DNA from: Larix sibirica
Taxonomy: Eukaryota > Streptophyta > Pinopsida > Pinales > Pinaceae
Direction of reading: 5' to 3'
Assembly (NCBI GenBank): GCA_004151065.3
Contig: NWUY0300001809.1
Span: 4,686 to 27,656, forward strand
Length of the DNA: 22,971 bases
The notes below the pieces were generated by a model. It was not told where the DNA came from, searched no databases, and was given only the letters and a program-made list of their open reading frames with translations. Every line of letters begins with the position of its first letter. The stretch's first letter is position 1. The translations under genes and the position numbers were made by a program. Shown piece by piece: positions 1 through 10,149 of this stretch.

Positions 1-1
1 T

Positions 2-70
2 AAGAATAGAATATCACTCAATTCAATTTTGGAAGAAACAAAAAAGTTGATAGCTTGTTGTAGAAACTAG
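2..70 (+). repeat. dispersed repeat fragment, second copy at 19564-19632
   Basis: This stretch aligns by eye with 19564-19632 at roughly 75% identity. It shares TTTTGGAAGAAAC, an A-run and TGTAGAAA in the same order and spacing. In both places the repeat lies a few hundred bases upstream of a Ty3/gypsy pol relic on the same strand, so it may be a non-coding part of the same element family. Its boundary to the left is outside the window. Confidence 0.45.
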
Positions 71-394
71 TAAAGGCTTTTCCCCACCTTTTCGGTCATG
101 CAAAACCATTGAAATGAGTAGTGCATGGTAGAAAATTCATTTCCGCAATTCTACCTCGTTGCATCTATATTGTAATGTGGATCATGATTTCCATTTCATA
201 CTAAGTCTCTTTCTATTTCCTTTATCCAAGTCAAATTGTTTTGTTACTACATACTATTATTTAGTAGTACTCAACCCTATCTAATTGGTTTCTTCTCTAT
301 AGAATCTTGCAGCATAGCCAGTCAATCTTCCTTGAGATGGATCACCTTGTTTGTTTTCTTTACATTTACCTCTTTTGTGTTAATTTATATTATA

Positions 395-900
395 GATGGA
401 CTTCAAGGAGAAAGGTTCTTCCCCGAGTTAGATTTGAGTAGATACTATCAAATTCAAATCAAGGAGATGAATGGAACACATGCTTAGTAACAAAGATGGT
501 TGATTTGAATGGTTATGATGCCATTAGCTCTCGCTCTTAGTGCCTCTGTGCAACTAATGAAAGAAGTATAGTTCCCATGGATTGATAATTTTATTCTAAT
601 TTGTTTGGATGATATTTTGGTTTATATCATAACATAGGAGTAACATTTATGCATTTCCATGTTTTGTTGGAGAAAGTGCAAAAGCAACAATTCTTTTTGC
701 ATTTGGAGGAGAGTATATTTTTCCCACACAAGTCAACATTTTATAGGTATGAGGTATCGAATTATGGATTGGAAAAGGATCCAAATATAATGAAGATGAG
801 CAAGGAGTAATCAACCCCATACAATGTTGTGGCAAAACGAAGATTCCATGTAGTTGTGAAATTTTATAGAAAGTTCATTGAAACCTTAGCCAAATTGTAG
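395..900 (+). pseudogene. Ty3/gypsy reverse transcriptase fragment, decayed
   Basis: Translation in shifting frames gives the ordered landmarks of a Ty3/gypsy reverse transcriptase. FFPELDLSRYYQIQI (about 416-460) matches the conserved F.LDL..GYHQI block. ICLDDILVY (about 599-625), with the two catalytic Asp codons at 608-613, matches the [YF].DDILVYS active site. A later stretch around 655-890 matches the thumb region, including a DP and a FYRKFI-like motif. Stops, frameshifts and loss of the PFGL-type block make it non-functional. Only the RT palm and thumb remain; no protease, RNase H or integrase follows before the next element at 1047. It is an old plant retrotransposon remnant, and the family call is confident from motif order. 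Confidence 0.85.
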
Positions 901-1041
901 CACTCACCACTAATTTGATGATAGCAAAAATGTGTCTTTCATTATTATAGACATAAACGGGGATTTTCCACTACTTTTGAAACTGCTAACCTGTAAAAAT
1001 GAATTCTCTTTTCGGCATAAATTATCATGTCTTTCATTGTC
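901..1041. other. spacer between RT relic and LTR-like element
   Basis: AT-rich sequence with no recognisable gene. It may be the continuation of the gypsy relic beyond the RT thumb, but no RNase H landmarks could be read in any frame. Confidence 0.4.
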
Positions 1042-1046
1042 AAATA
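1042..1046 (+). repeat. left target-site duplication AAATA
   Basis: AAATA immediately precedes the TG start of the element at 1047 and is repeated exactly at 3177-3181, directly after its CA end. Five bases is the usual integrase-generated duplication of LTR retrotransposons. Confidence 0.7.
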
Positions 1047-3176
1047 TGACACCCCGCCCGCCATCCCTTATATGTCAACAATAGAATATTTAAAATGTTG
1101 TGAAAGGAAAATAATTAATTATATGTTGGGGTTCTTAAGGATAAATGTGTGGTGCAAGCCAACATTGATATAAATCACTAATAAATTTATATACACTTGT
1201 AATGATTAGTTTCCATATTAACTTCAAAGGACGCTAAATGCAACCCGAGGCTCCCAACTCTTAAGAGATAAAATGCATAGTTACGCTAGATGCACAAGGA
1301 AAAGCCCAAAGCCTTATCACATGATTCACATCCTTGGAGTGGACATAATATATAATTATTCAATATTTTAAAACTTAAAATCATTAAAATGATTAATTTT
1401 TAAAGTGTTTCTTATAATTAATATGAAAGGTTATTACTAAATTGAAGAGGTCATGTATCATAAGCAATTCGTTGGCATGGTTGAAATGGCTTATGAGGAA
1501 TAAACCATTAACTATAAGTATTGCCATTCACCCAAGTCATTGCAACATGGGTTAGTTTTTCATCAAAATCACAAAGGATTTATATTTTGCCCCATTCACT
1601 TATTCATGTCTTAAAAATATGTGAAAGAGGGCAAGTATCTTGACATGCTTATTATATTCAATGTTGAACCACAACTCCATTGCAAATAACATAAACTCTT
1701 TCATCTAATTAGAATTGAAAACCATAGAAGGATAACATGAAACGAGAGAATACAGAGTGCACCATCCCTCAAAACATGCAAAGTTTCAAGGGCATGACAA
1801 TGCACTTAGCATTGGGATAATGACTCCCAACTTTTATCGGCACTAATACTAGTGCAACGTTTTGGCTTGCACAATCATATTCTACACATCGATGTATTTT
1901 CCTATTTTGGCTTAATAGTGGCAACAAAACAACTTGCCAATCTTATTTAGGTGATATCAATTTGTCAACATTGCGCTCTGCTACTTTATTATTAGATATA
2001 CAATTTCAATGGTAACAAAAAATTATATATTATTTGACTAACCACTTAGCATAAGCTCACAAGGATGAGGAGATATGAGATCAATCATATAAGATAACAA
2101 CTGCACTAGCTATTGCAAAAAAGTTATCTTGGTTGATTATAAATCAATGTTCTACAATAAAATTACATAGTACATAATTCACCTTTGTTGGCTTCTCAGT
2201 CTTCAATGTGCAACTCTTGTAGCCCAGTCATTAAATTCACAACTCTATAGCTCACACAAGTGCTTATTACCAACCCTACAAACCCCAACACCACTATCAT
2301 CATTTTACATTTTTACCTTCAATTGTGTGACTTATGAACAAAGAAAAAACATTGCAATGGTCTCGCTATTGTCCCCACTAATAACCAATTATTCATGCAC
2401 TAATTTGAAATTATAGATCTAAACTCCTATCCCATTGAACCTAAAATTTGGCTTAGGTTTATGGATAACACATACACTAAATGGCTCATGGAAAAGAACT
2501 AAAAAAATTTCAAAATTACCAAACTCACATTCCAAACATATACAATTTACTATGTAAATTGAAGAAGACAATATCCTTCTTTTTCTAGACATGTTAGTAA
2601 CTAAGACTTCTAATAATAAGGTATCTTGAATTTTTTATAAGAAGAAAACACACACTAAATCGCACCACAACACCACCTTTCACTCTCGTTATTATAGCCA
2701 TTAACCATGGTCTTAAACAATGTCATCATTAGACTTGGTTTTGAACGTTGTCATCATTAGAGCCATCAAAATCTATTATTATGATTCCGTTAATAAAGAT
2801 AAGTTCCACCTTGTTGACATGGGTAAGGTGAATGGGTGAAAGTTATGGATTCCCTTGGAGGAGACCCAAGTTCATAAAACCTATTTTGGCAATAGCGTTG
2901 AGAAAATGTGATATACAATGTGGGATGCATAGTTCCGAAGGCAAAGAGAATATAATCATTTACAAATATTTAAAAAAGAAGATAAAGATAAGTACCACCA
3001 CACCAACATTTCCTAAGACAATGGTTGTTTCCCTAGGGAAAAATAGAAAAGCCTTTCAAAATTCTTCTCACACTCAAGGTCCCCCCACCCTCCCACAAAC
3101 ACTGCCTTTGACATTGCATGTTCGTGACCCTCCCATATGTTATAGGTGTCACACGTAGAATTGTCGGGATGTTACA
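1047..3176. mobile_element. probable solo LTR (or terminally intact LTR-type element), 2130 bp
   Basis: The element starts TGACACCCCGCC and ends CGGGATGTTACA. These ends form imperfect terminal inverted repeats of the TGTAACACCCC...GGGGTGTTACA kind common in plant gypsy LTRs. Both ends abut the same pentamer, AAATA (1042-1046 and 3177-3181). I found no second internal copy of the terminal sequence and no pol-like coding sequence, which favours a single large LTR left by recombination between two LTRs. A 108-codon open frame at 2832-3158 lies near the 3' end; it matches nothing I know and probably occurs by chance or is LTR-internal. The neighbouring gypsy RT relic ends about 150 bases before it, so this may be a nested insertion. 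A LARD-like non-autonomous element is an alternative. Confidence 0.65.
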
Positions 3177-3181
3177 AAATA
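3177..3181 (+). repeat. right target-site duplication AAATA
   Basis: Exact repeat of 1042-1046, directly after the terminal TTACA of the LTR-like element. Confidence 0.7.
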
Positions 3182-3485
3182 AAAGCATTATAAATGTGTT
3201 TACCCTTCCCAATACCCTTACAAACCTCCTTAAATTAGCAAAGTATCCCTTTCATCCCCTCCTATTCTAAGGCATTGTGAAATGCTTGCTCGTGTGTTTA
3301 ATTTACATAGGGAAATATGATTGTTCAATGCAAACTAGGTTGAAAGAACATAATGCTAGCATCCAACATAATATAATTTAGAAGAAGGTGCTAGTGAAAC
3401 ACTAGTTAAAAACAAAACATCACTTATGCATTCAAAATAGCAAAGACCTCGCTAAAATGAAAACCTTCCAAAAAGGCTCATTCAT
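3182..3485. other. no gene seen
   Basis: AT-rich, CpG-poor sequence with stops in all frames and no repeat or RNA gene that I can recognise. Confidence 0.5.
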
Positions 3486-3630
3486 CAGGTCCATCAAATT
3501 GAAATAAGATTCTCCAACCTAAACAAAGAATATGGCTTAAAATTTCACAATAATTGGAAACCAAACATTAATGTTCTTAAAGAAACTCCACCAATTTAAT
3601 AACTTAATCTTCTCAATAAACTTAATTGGA
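3486..3630. repeat. dispersed repeat R1, copy 1
   Basis: It shares the ordered blocks CCAACCTAAA, AATATGGCTTAAA, ATAATTGGAAACC, ATTAATGTT and TTAATAACTTAAT with 4264-4520. It also shares the ATAATTGGAAACC-to-AATAAACTTAATT part with 16609-16720 and 18074-18190. The copies are diverged by an estimated 20-30%. The function of the family is unknown. Confidence 0.55.
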
Positions 3631-3904
3631 AACTTGAGAAAGATTCCTTTAATTAAATATTAAGTACTAACCACCTAAATAGAGGCTAATGCTTATGTAT
3701 ACACTTTCATTGGGGCATGTATCACTCGATATGACTTAACAACCATTACAACATTCAGTGGTCAATGGCCCTCTTGTGGAAGCATGACAATCAATTAATT
3801 TTGAGGGATTGAACCTCAATGGGGGCTATAACTTTCCTTGATTTCACCAACCAAGGCATCCTCTCATGGCTTTTAGTGAATTTGATTACCCCAATTTAAA
3901 AACA

Positions 3905-4312
3905 TAGTCTTCCATGGATATCAAATTATAATAGTCTTCTTTTTGGAAATGGTTATAGTAACTTACATGGTCATTCAATTAAATCATTGTGTTACGAGGG
4001 ACATCTCTATGCTATAGAAATCAAGTAGTCCTTGCACTTGACCTCATCTCAAGGAGTTTTGAACTGCAAATTTCTATGCTATTAAAATTAAGAAAGATCC
4101 TCCAAATAATAATTTAGTTTTCTATGGAAATTTAGTTAATGGTAACTTACCCTTGTCATTCACCTAAGCAATGACACTATGGGGGGTGTTTGTGTGTTTT
4201 CAAAGTTACTTGTGGCTTATACTTGGCCTCATCTACATTCACTCATGGGTTTTTAACCATGCATTTATGTGCCATTAAAATCAAACTAAGATCCTCCAAC
4301 CTAAATAAGGAA
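3905..4312. repeat. degenerate tandem duplication, period about 180 bp
   Basis: Matching blocks recur about 180 bases apart. GTAACTTACATGGTCATTCA (near 3957) matches GTAACTTACCCTTGTCATTC (near 4142). The block CTTGACCTCATCTC...CTATGCTATTAAAATTAAG (near 4038) matches CTTGGCCTCATCTA...GTGCCATTAAAATCAAAC (near 4218). About two units are visible and they are considerably diverged. The right unit runs into R1 copy 2. Confidence 0.5.
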
Positions 4313-4520
4313 TATGGCTTAAACCTTCGTGATAATTGGAAATCGATTGTTAATGTTATAAACTAAACAATACAGTTTAATAACTTAAATATTTTAATAA
4401 ATTTAACTATCATAATTATCACCTAGTACATGTACTTGGCCTCAACCAAACTGACTTGGGTGGTTTTGAATAAGAGTCTTAACATTAATAAATATTCAAA
4501 CACATGGCAAGTTTTGCTAG
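4264..4520. repeat. dispersed repeat R1, copy 2 (longest form)
   Basis: This copy carries the R1 blocks CCAACCTAAATAAGGAATATGG, ATAATTGGAAATCG and TTTAATAACTTAA. It then continues through ATCATAATTATCACC and GGTTTTGAATAAGAGTCTTAACATTAATA. Those later blocks are also found at 16690-16790 and 18170-18250. It joins the 5' and 3' halves that are seen separately elsewhere in the window. Confidence 0.6.
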
Positions 4521-4617
4521 ACTACAAATGTTTGGGCTCAAATTAATAATATAATTACAAAACAAACTCTAATGCAACATTGGCCTTTAGACAAGTATGC
4601 AAAGCTACGTAGTTACA

Positions 4618-7140
4618 CTAATTGTATCTCTTGCTCAACCTTAGCAAGTCTACATGTGCATATTTCTCTTTTGATTTCCATTTCTTGAGTTCATCCATTC
4701 CCATATGAACTCCTTGAAGGACAACTCTCTTGTCTTGAATTTTCCTTAGGAAAGTTAAGAAGTGTGAAGCATGGCCCTTGAATTATTGCAGAGTTGTATA
4801 CATGGCCCTCTAGTAAGAATTTAATTCCTTTTGAAGCTCAAAAACATAAGTATGAAATTCAAGAAGGTTGCTAGTATCTTCTCTAGCCTGGACTACTTGT
4901 CCTTCGGGTTCATCAAATCTCTTATTAGACATGTTCATATGATTTACCATGTTCTTGACATTATACTTAGTTTCTTATGTGAAAGCCACTCTAATAGATA
5001 ATACAAAGGATAGATCATCATGCATATCTACAATCATTGGTGTTTTAGTAGTCATAGTCAATTGTGGCACTTCATCTAGTTTGAGTTTCATGTGCATGTG
5101 TTTCACAACCCACCTTTTATTCTCATCGAACACAAACTATTCTATTGATGCTACTTCTTTATACTTCGACGGCGTGAAGCCTTCTAATCCCATCTCGTGT
5201 AGAGAAAAGTGACCTTCTATTATGGGTGAACTATAGGTATCTAGAGGCACATCAAGATTTGAGGTCCCGATGTCCATTTATTGGGCCTCCTCATCCTTCA
5301 TGTTTTCTTCTTCCTTGTTAGCTCTCAAATCAACTTCTTGTTTTGCCTTAGCAAATTCCTATGCTTCTTGTTACACCTTTAAGGATTCTACTTAAGCCCT
5401 AGAATCAACTTCATGCTTGGACTTAACACTCTGGGTCTAGGATTCAAGCCTTATCTTCTATGATCCATCTTATTCCACTTGAAACTTTGTTATCTCTAAT
5501 GTTTCTACTACTGCTAATGTTGCTTCCTTCTCCAATTTTTCATGTTTCATGGATCCTGAACCTCTCCCTTTGATGCCCATACTCGATGCTACTTTGTCCA
5601 GTGAGGAAGCTCTTTTGTATTACTCTTCTTTCCAAGTCTCATTTTGGCATAGCCATCTGAACTTATAGGACTGGAATGTTGATAAACCATGTTGCAAGGA
5701 TTGTGCCTCTTGAGCCTTTCTTCTCCAAAATGAAAAACGTCAAGAGTCATTGCTTCCTCCTTAGCTTCCTTTGTGTTTGATATACTATATGCGCCTATGA
5801 GAAAATAGGGGAGGCCATAATGCCTTCTCAGATGTTGAGAGTATTGCACCTACTCCATTAAAAAAAGATTGATTTGCAATATACTGCAACACAAGCTTGT
5901 TTGGGATGAACTTTGGGAGAAGAATGGGCTCTTTTTAGCCCCATGTATTTTGATGTAAGTGTCATTTTTAATTACATACCAGTCACCTATGGTGCTAATT
6001 GTTTGCATGGATTTTTCTGACATGCACTGTGCAGGTGTACATAATCGCAACTTATACATGGGTGCCATGAAGTGCTCACAAATCCAGGGGTAGTGGATTA
6101 TGTATTTATGCACTTAGAGAATTTGGCAGTAAACATGTATAGGGGAGTCACTTGGCTGCCATTTCCACCCAAGTTTTGGAAAACTGTTGGATGCGTAGAC
6201 TATGTCTATTAGGTGTGAGGACATCAAGAATGATGGTGGAATCCATGCAATGGTACGTTTGGCTCTTGAAACAACTTGTGTGAGAGATGCTAATAAGATT
6301 GAGGCCTAATTGAAGACTGTGCCTACTTGTGTTACTTAATGGATTAGAGGGACCCAAGCTTCCTTGAACTTAGTAGGATCTTCCTCTCCATAAAACCTAC
6401 TAATTAGTGTTGCAGTGATCCTATAAGAAGTCCTCAAATACTTTGTGGGATAGACTCCTGTATTTCTGGTCCTAAATGCCTTCTTATTTATCTACCAACT
6501 TTTATGTAAATCATGGTAACTAATGTTGAATTGGATAACCCATTCTTCTGATAAATATGTTTGGGGAGTAGGAAACTTGTAAAACACATCTAGGTTCGAA
6601 GGTTGGAATGAAGTAATATCCCTTCCCTTAGCATTTTGTATCAGTCGATTCTCTATATCCACCTAACTGATTACTGAGGATACCACTTTTGTAAAAGGGA
6701 AAACCTGTGGTCTTGAAACTACTTTGTGAAGAGGTGACTTTCTGATCAACTCATAAACTCCTTCCTCAGTATTAATTTCCCTGGGTGCATGTGGTAATTT
6801 AGGGTAATTCTATTCTATGAGCATTCTGTAAATCTCACCTCACTAGTAGCTAGTGCTACTACCAATCTTGCACTTCGTGTCTCCATAAGATGAGCCAAAG
6901 GTGGTGATATCTACTGAAACTTCAGGCTTTCCAAATTATTCTCTTTCTAGGCTTGTTTCTATTATCACCTCTTTCCACTTCCTTTTTTCATTTAAATCCC
7001 ATCTAAAACCTACATTCCATCCATGAGAGCAACAAGCATAATAATAAACCAATAAGAAAACAAAAAACTTAGTAGCAAATTGTTTGGACCATTCGACTTT
7101 GTCCCATAATGGATAATTTTTGTGAAATAAGGAATCTTAG
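4618..7140 (-). pseudogene. decayed ~840-codon reading frame, unrecognised protein
   Basis: Read on the minus strand from about 7140, one frame runs to about 5930 without an indel, broken only by about ten stops. It contains typical protein sequence such as NYPLWDKVEWSKQFATKFF (near 7115), FYGEEDPTKFKEAW (near 6400) and ISTIGDWYVIKNDTYIKIHG (near 5980). After a frameshift near 5930 and two more by about 5600, the frame continues through a Lys/Glu-rich, probably coiled-coil segment (5580-5290). It ends in FHTYVFELQKELNS and a terminal TAG at 4618-4620. Nearly every internal stop sits where Gln or Trp would fit, for example TAG at 5437-5439 and 5458-5460 and TAA at 5470-5472. The N-terminus is not defined; no convincing Met is seen, and the first ~110 bases lie inside the duplicated block. 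I do not recognise the family. A Gag-like or other retroelement ORF is possible, but I see no zinc knuckle, protease or RT. Confidence 0.65.
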
Positions 7141-8099
7141 TGCGAGCTATGTGGGAGCTTTGACACCTATGAAATTCTTTCTATTGGGAAAATGATCAAG
7201 ATCCATGACTAAGCATTGAGTTTTATAGATCCAATTCATGAGTACGGTGTGAAAAAACCACCACCATGTGAGCTACCTCCATTTAAACCATCACCACTAC
7301 CTCTAAAGTGTGAGAAAGGGTAGGCATCAAACCATTATACTCACTTGCTCTCATCTACACCAACACTCCATGTGGAAGTTCATTGCATTTGTTTGGGTAC
7401 AGGGTTCATGACAATACCAATAAGCAATAAAGATGCCTTGTTGATGAGGTTTGGTCGTGACTCGAGGAACGTAGGTGTCAGGTTTTGTTAGTGGGTATGT
7501 TGGGAAACCATTGGGAGACAAGGATTTTCCTTGAAACGAGAGGGCATGGAAACAAGCAACGAAAGGATGGGGTTTGCTAATGGGCAAGGTAGATGGTTCT
7601 ATTCTATATAGAGCTCATATGGTTGGTTATTCATTCGATGAATGAGCCATGAATATTGGGGTGGAACAAAAGCACTTGATTGGATTCTACCCTTGATTAA
7701 ACTTTGATGCAATTAAAAATAAAATGGTAGGATGTGCTTACTTGTAAGACGAGAGGCAGAATAGGTAAAAAACACCATGAAATCCGCTCTAGAAACGACT
7801 GATAACCCTTTTCTTCCACTAAGACAATGACAAATGGCGATGGAGAATTTGATGGTCGGGTGCCAACCTTTTCTATTCCTTTTACAATAATGACAATGGA
7901 TGCTGCCCCCTTTTCCTTTTATAATGCATGTGACATTGGATCAGATAATTTGATTCAAAGTTTGTTTGGGGTCTGCAAGTTTGTTGGTCATCAAATTCAT
8001 ATGATGCAATGTATTGCACAACATTAAGTTTTCAAAACTGATGATTGGTGCTAAGAGTTACATTGTTCGTAAGGTATCAAGACTCTCTTCATCATGTAA
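7141..8099. other. no gene seen; inside the duplicated block
   Basis: Short open frames occur here (for example 7827-8027), but they are preserved in copy 2 only because the whole block is nearly identical. The + strand around 7225-7310 reads Pro- and Lys-rich, but I cannot tie it to a domain. From about 7930 the sequence begins to show weak forms of the 34-bp motif that becomes clear after 8100. Confidence 0.45.
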
Positions 8100-8790
8100 A
8101 TATGGGGCCATGCAACTTGTCACATTATTTGAAGTCTTGTTATTATGCGACATATCACATGGTGAGACGTTTAGAGTGTGTAGCAAGGAATACCTGTCGA
8201 TTAATGAGAGTCTTTTGGGGCTGCAATAAAGACAAATTGGAACTAGAGGATTTGTATCAAAGATGTATCACATGGTGAAAGGACTTTAACTTGTGATAAA
8301 CACATGACTCTTTGAGGGTTAGATGTGTCTCTAGAATTATATTTTTGCATCTTTTTGACATATCGTAGAAACACAATCTTTTAAAGTGTGATACTTGCAA
8401 ATAGAAATTTATTGTGCTTATGATGTATCACAAGTGGACATGTTTTTGGGTTTATGATATGTCGGGAAGAAGGGATTATTTAGGATGCTGACAAATCATG
8501 GAAACACATTTTTCCTCTTATTATAAGGAACAAAATTTGGTGCATCTCATTGCTTACAAGATTTTCAAGGCATAGACAAATCATAAAATGAAAGACTTTG
8601 GAAGGCTAATGCATCACAAAGGAGAACATTTTTGAAGGTGCAATGTGTTGTTGCTCGAAAACTATTAAGATCACTGATATATCGCTTCATATTCAAAGTG
8701 TTTTATTGGTAGTGATAACACTTGTCCTTGCAATGTGTCAATAGGGGAAATGATTTCAATTATGCAACATGTCGCAAGGAATATAACTTT
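8100..8790 (+). repeat. degenerate minisatellite, unit about 34 bp, copy 1
   Basis: A 14-base core of the form GAYATATCRCAWGG recurs. Examples are GACATATCACATGG (8149), GATGTATCACATGG (8262), GACATATCGTAGAA (8357), GATGTATCACAAGT (8422), GATATGTCGGGAAG (8456), GACAAATCATGGAA (8490), GACAAATCATAAAA (8575), AATGCATCACAAAG (8608), GATATATCGCTTCA (8676) and AACATGTCGCAAGG (8766). Many neighbours lie 33-36 bases apart or near a multiple of that, with some irregular gaps. The core is often followed by a GRRAACACATTTTTGAAGTGT-like half. I estimate up to about 20 units. Minisatellites in untranslated parts of large plant LTR retrotransposons are known, but no specific element is identified. Confidence 0.6.
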
Positions 8791-9111
8791 TGAAATTGTA
8801 ATAGATTGAGCCCATGGTCATGAGTAATTCAAGGAAGTACAACCTAAGGCCATAATTGATAGGCCAAGACAAGCATAATCTCAAGGAAGAATCCAAGTGG
8901 TATCATTTGGGTGAGTGACAAGTCAAAGGTAAGATATAACAATTTCAAAGGGATCTAGTTGATCTCAAGAAATGAATCTAATTCCAAATATGGATGTTAA
9001 TGATGAGTAGGTATTTGGCAATAACTTACCCAAGTAAGTTGTAATCAATAATGGAATTAGGAAAAAATTGAAAACTTGAATTAAAGTGGCACTTTAGTTT
9101 TCCTTAGTGGG
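8791..9111. other. no gene seen
   Basis: AT-rich sequence between the minisatellite and the integrase scrap. It contains several AATTCAAGG/ATCTCAAGG-like words but no domain that I can read. Confidence 0.4.
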
Positions 9112-9369
9112 ATGGAAAACTAAGGGTTGTTGTTGCTAGCTCAACACTATCCTCGGGCTAATGGTCAAGCAAAATAAATTGACAAGGTTTTGAATACCAT
9201 GCTCAAGGGAATTGTTAATAATAAGAAGACCAACCAACTCCAAAACGCACAAAACTTGGATCACAATGGAATTTGATCATGCCTAGAATTTCTATTGGAT
9301 TATAATATAATTTGTGGTCAGAAAGAGAGTCCTTTTGCCACATGATTAACTTAGTCCCATTCAAACCTA
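9112..9369 (+). pseudogene. Ty3/gypsy integrase fragment, copy 1
   Basis: In the frame starting at 9112 the sequence reads AQHYPRANGQAK, a stop, then IDKVLNTMLKGIV (9139-9216). This corresponds to the conserved YHPQ.NGQ.E..NK.L...L block at the end of the integrase catalytic core. It includes the codon position of the catalytic Glu, which is Lys here. About 50 codons later, CGQKESPFAT resembles the GFSPF/TPF block that follows. Three or more in-frame stops and the missing DDE upstream part make it non-functional. The rest of pol is not adjacent, so this is an isolated scrap. Confidence 0.7.
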
Positions 9370-9430
9370 AATAGGGAAGATGGTTTAAAACTTCATGATG
9401 AGTAGAATTTGATTATTAATGTTTTTTGTC
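9362..9430. repeat. short R1-like fragment
   Basis: AACCTAAATAGGGAAGATGG, then TTTAAAACTTCATGATGAGT and GATTATTAATGTT, matches the left half of R1 (4290-4360) in block order. It is short and diverged. The same sequence lies at 13843-13911 in copy 2. Confidence 0.35.
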
Positions 9431-9654
9431 ACAACAATGGTTACATTTATACTAAGCCGTTTTGTTATGGCATAATCGAACAATTTTCCAAATAATTTAA
9501 ACAATTGGACAATGTTTACTCACCATAGGGGTGACTCTCCTGTATCAGGAGTATCAAGAAAAATATAATTGTGAGGTTGCCCCAAAAATGACAATTGTAT
9601 AATCTAATAAAATAGCCTACTAAGAATAAAAATTGACCGTACTTGCAAATAATT
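9370..9654. other. no gene seen; contains a small hairpin
   Basis: Non-coding, AT-rich sequence. CTCCTG at 9537-9542 and CAGGAG at 9546-9551 form a perfect 6-bp stem with a 3-base loop, repeated at 14018-14032. Confidence 0.45.
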
Positions 9655-10140
9655 AAACTAGATTATCAACACTACACTTGCCATAGATTCGACTTGAATA
9701 TGACAATTAGGTTTTAGCTTTGGTTCTTCTACACAGGATAGTCCCAGCGGAACGATCTCCATCAATAGGTATCCAATGTAATTGGCTACTTGGATTACCA
9801 ACTTTGACAATTGAGCCATTGACTACTCTAATTCTCCATTCCTTTGGGTGATACATGCCTAGGAAACTTCAAATTCTCTCCTCCGTTGCTCAACTTCTCG
9901 TACCTTGTCTAGCTTGTAGTTGTGTTTCTTGTCTTCAATCTCTCTAAGTCTATTCTCTAGTGGTGTTTTCCATCTTATAGATTGGAGTATTGAGTATTGA
10001 ACGTCTCCTTGAAGTTTTCAAACACCTCTATTGGAGTCATCTAGTGACCTCTTAAGGGTACACACCTCTCTATTGAGGATAGATTGACAATAAGGGCATT
10101 GATCTTGTCCCGTGGTAGTAAAGAGGAGGAGGGTACAAAG
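9655..10140 (-). pseudogene. coiled-coil protein relic, copy 1
   Basis: Read on the minus strand from about 10140, the sequence gives CPYCQSILNREVCTLKRSLD and then, after frame changes near 10018 and 9960, a charged helical stretch (LREIEDKKHNYKLDKVREVE and QRRREFE). This is followed by ELE, a stop, SMAQLSKLVIQVANYIGYLL and a tail ending near 9655. The Lys/Glu-rich heptad-like pattern suggests a coiled coil. There are several stops and at least two frameshifts. I do not recognise the family. It resembles in style, but not in readable sequence, the C-terminal half of the relic at 4618-7140. Confidence 0.5.
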
Positions 10141-10149
10141 AGCAATGCC

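Noticed and set aside
2832-3158. 108-codon open frame considered as a gene
   Set aside because: It lies inside the TG...CA element, ends just before its terminus, shows no domain, and is Lys/Asn/Thr-rich as expected of AT-rich DNA.
7225-7330. Pro-rich + strand reading considered as the gypsy protease-RT linker (LKPLP-like)
   Set aside because: Only a loose compositional likeness; no flanking protease or RT motif could be read, and the opposite strand gives a better protein from 7140 downward.
7827-8278. Three overlapping + strand open frames (66, 71 and 77 codons), all conserved at 12308-12759
   Set aside because: They are conserved only because the whole block is ~99% identical, they overlap in different frames, and they lie over the minisatellite. 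Substitutions between copies show no bias toward silent sites.
8100-8790. The regular ~34-base spacing considered as a CRISPR array
   Set aside because: There are no exact repeats or unique spacers of constant length, the whole unit is degenerate, and the context is a plant nuclear genome.
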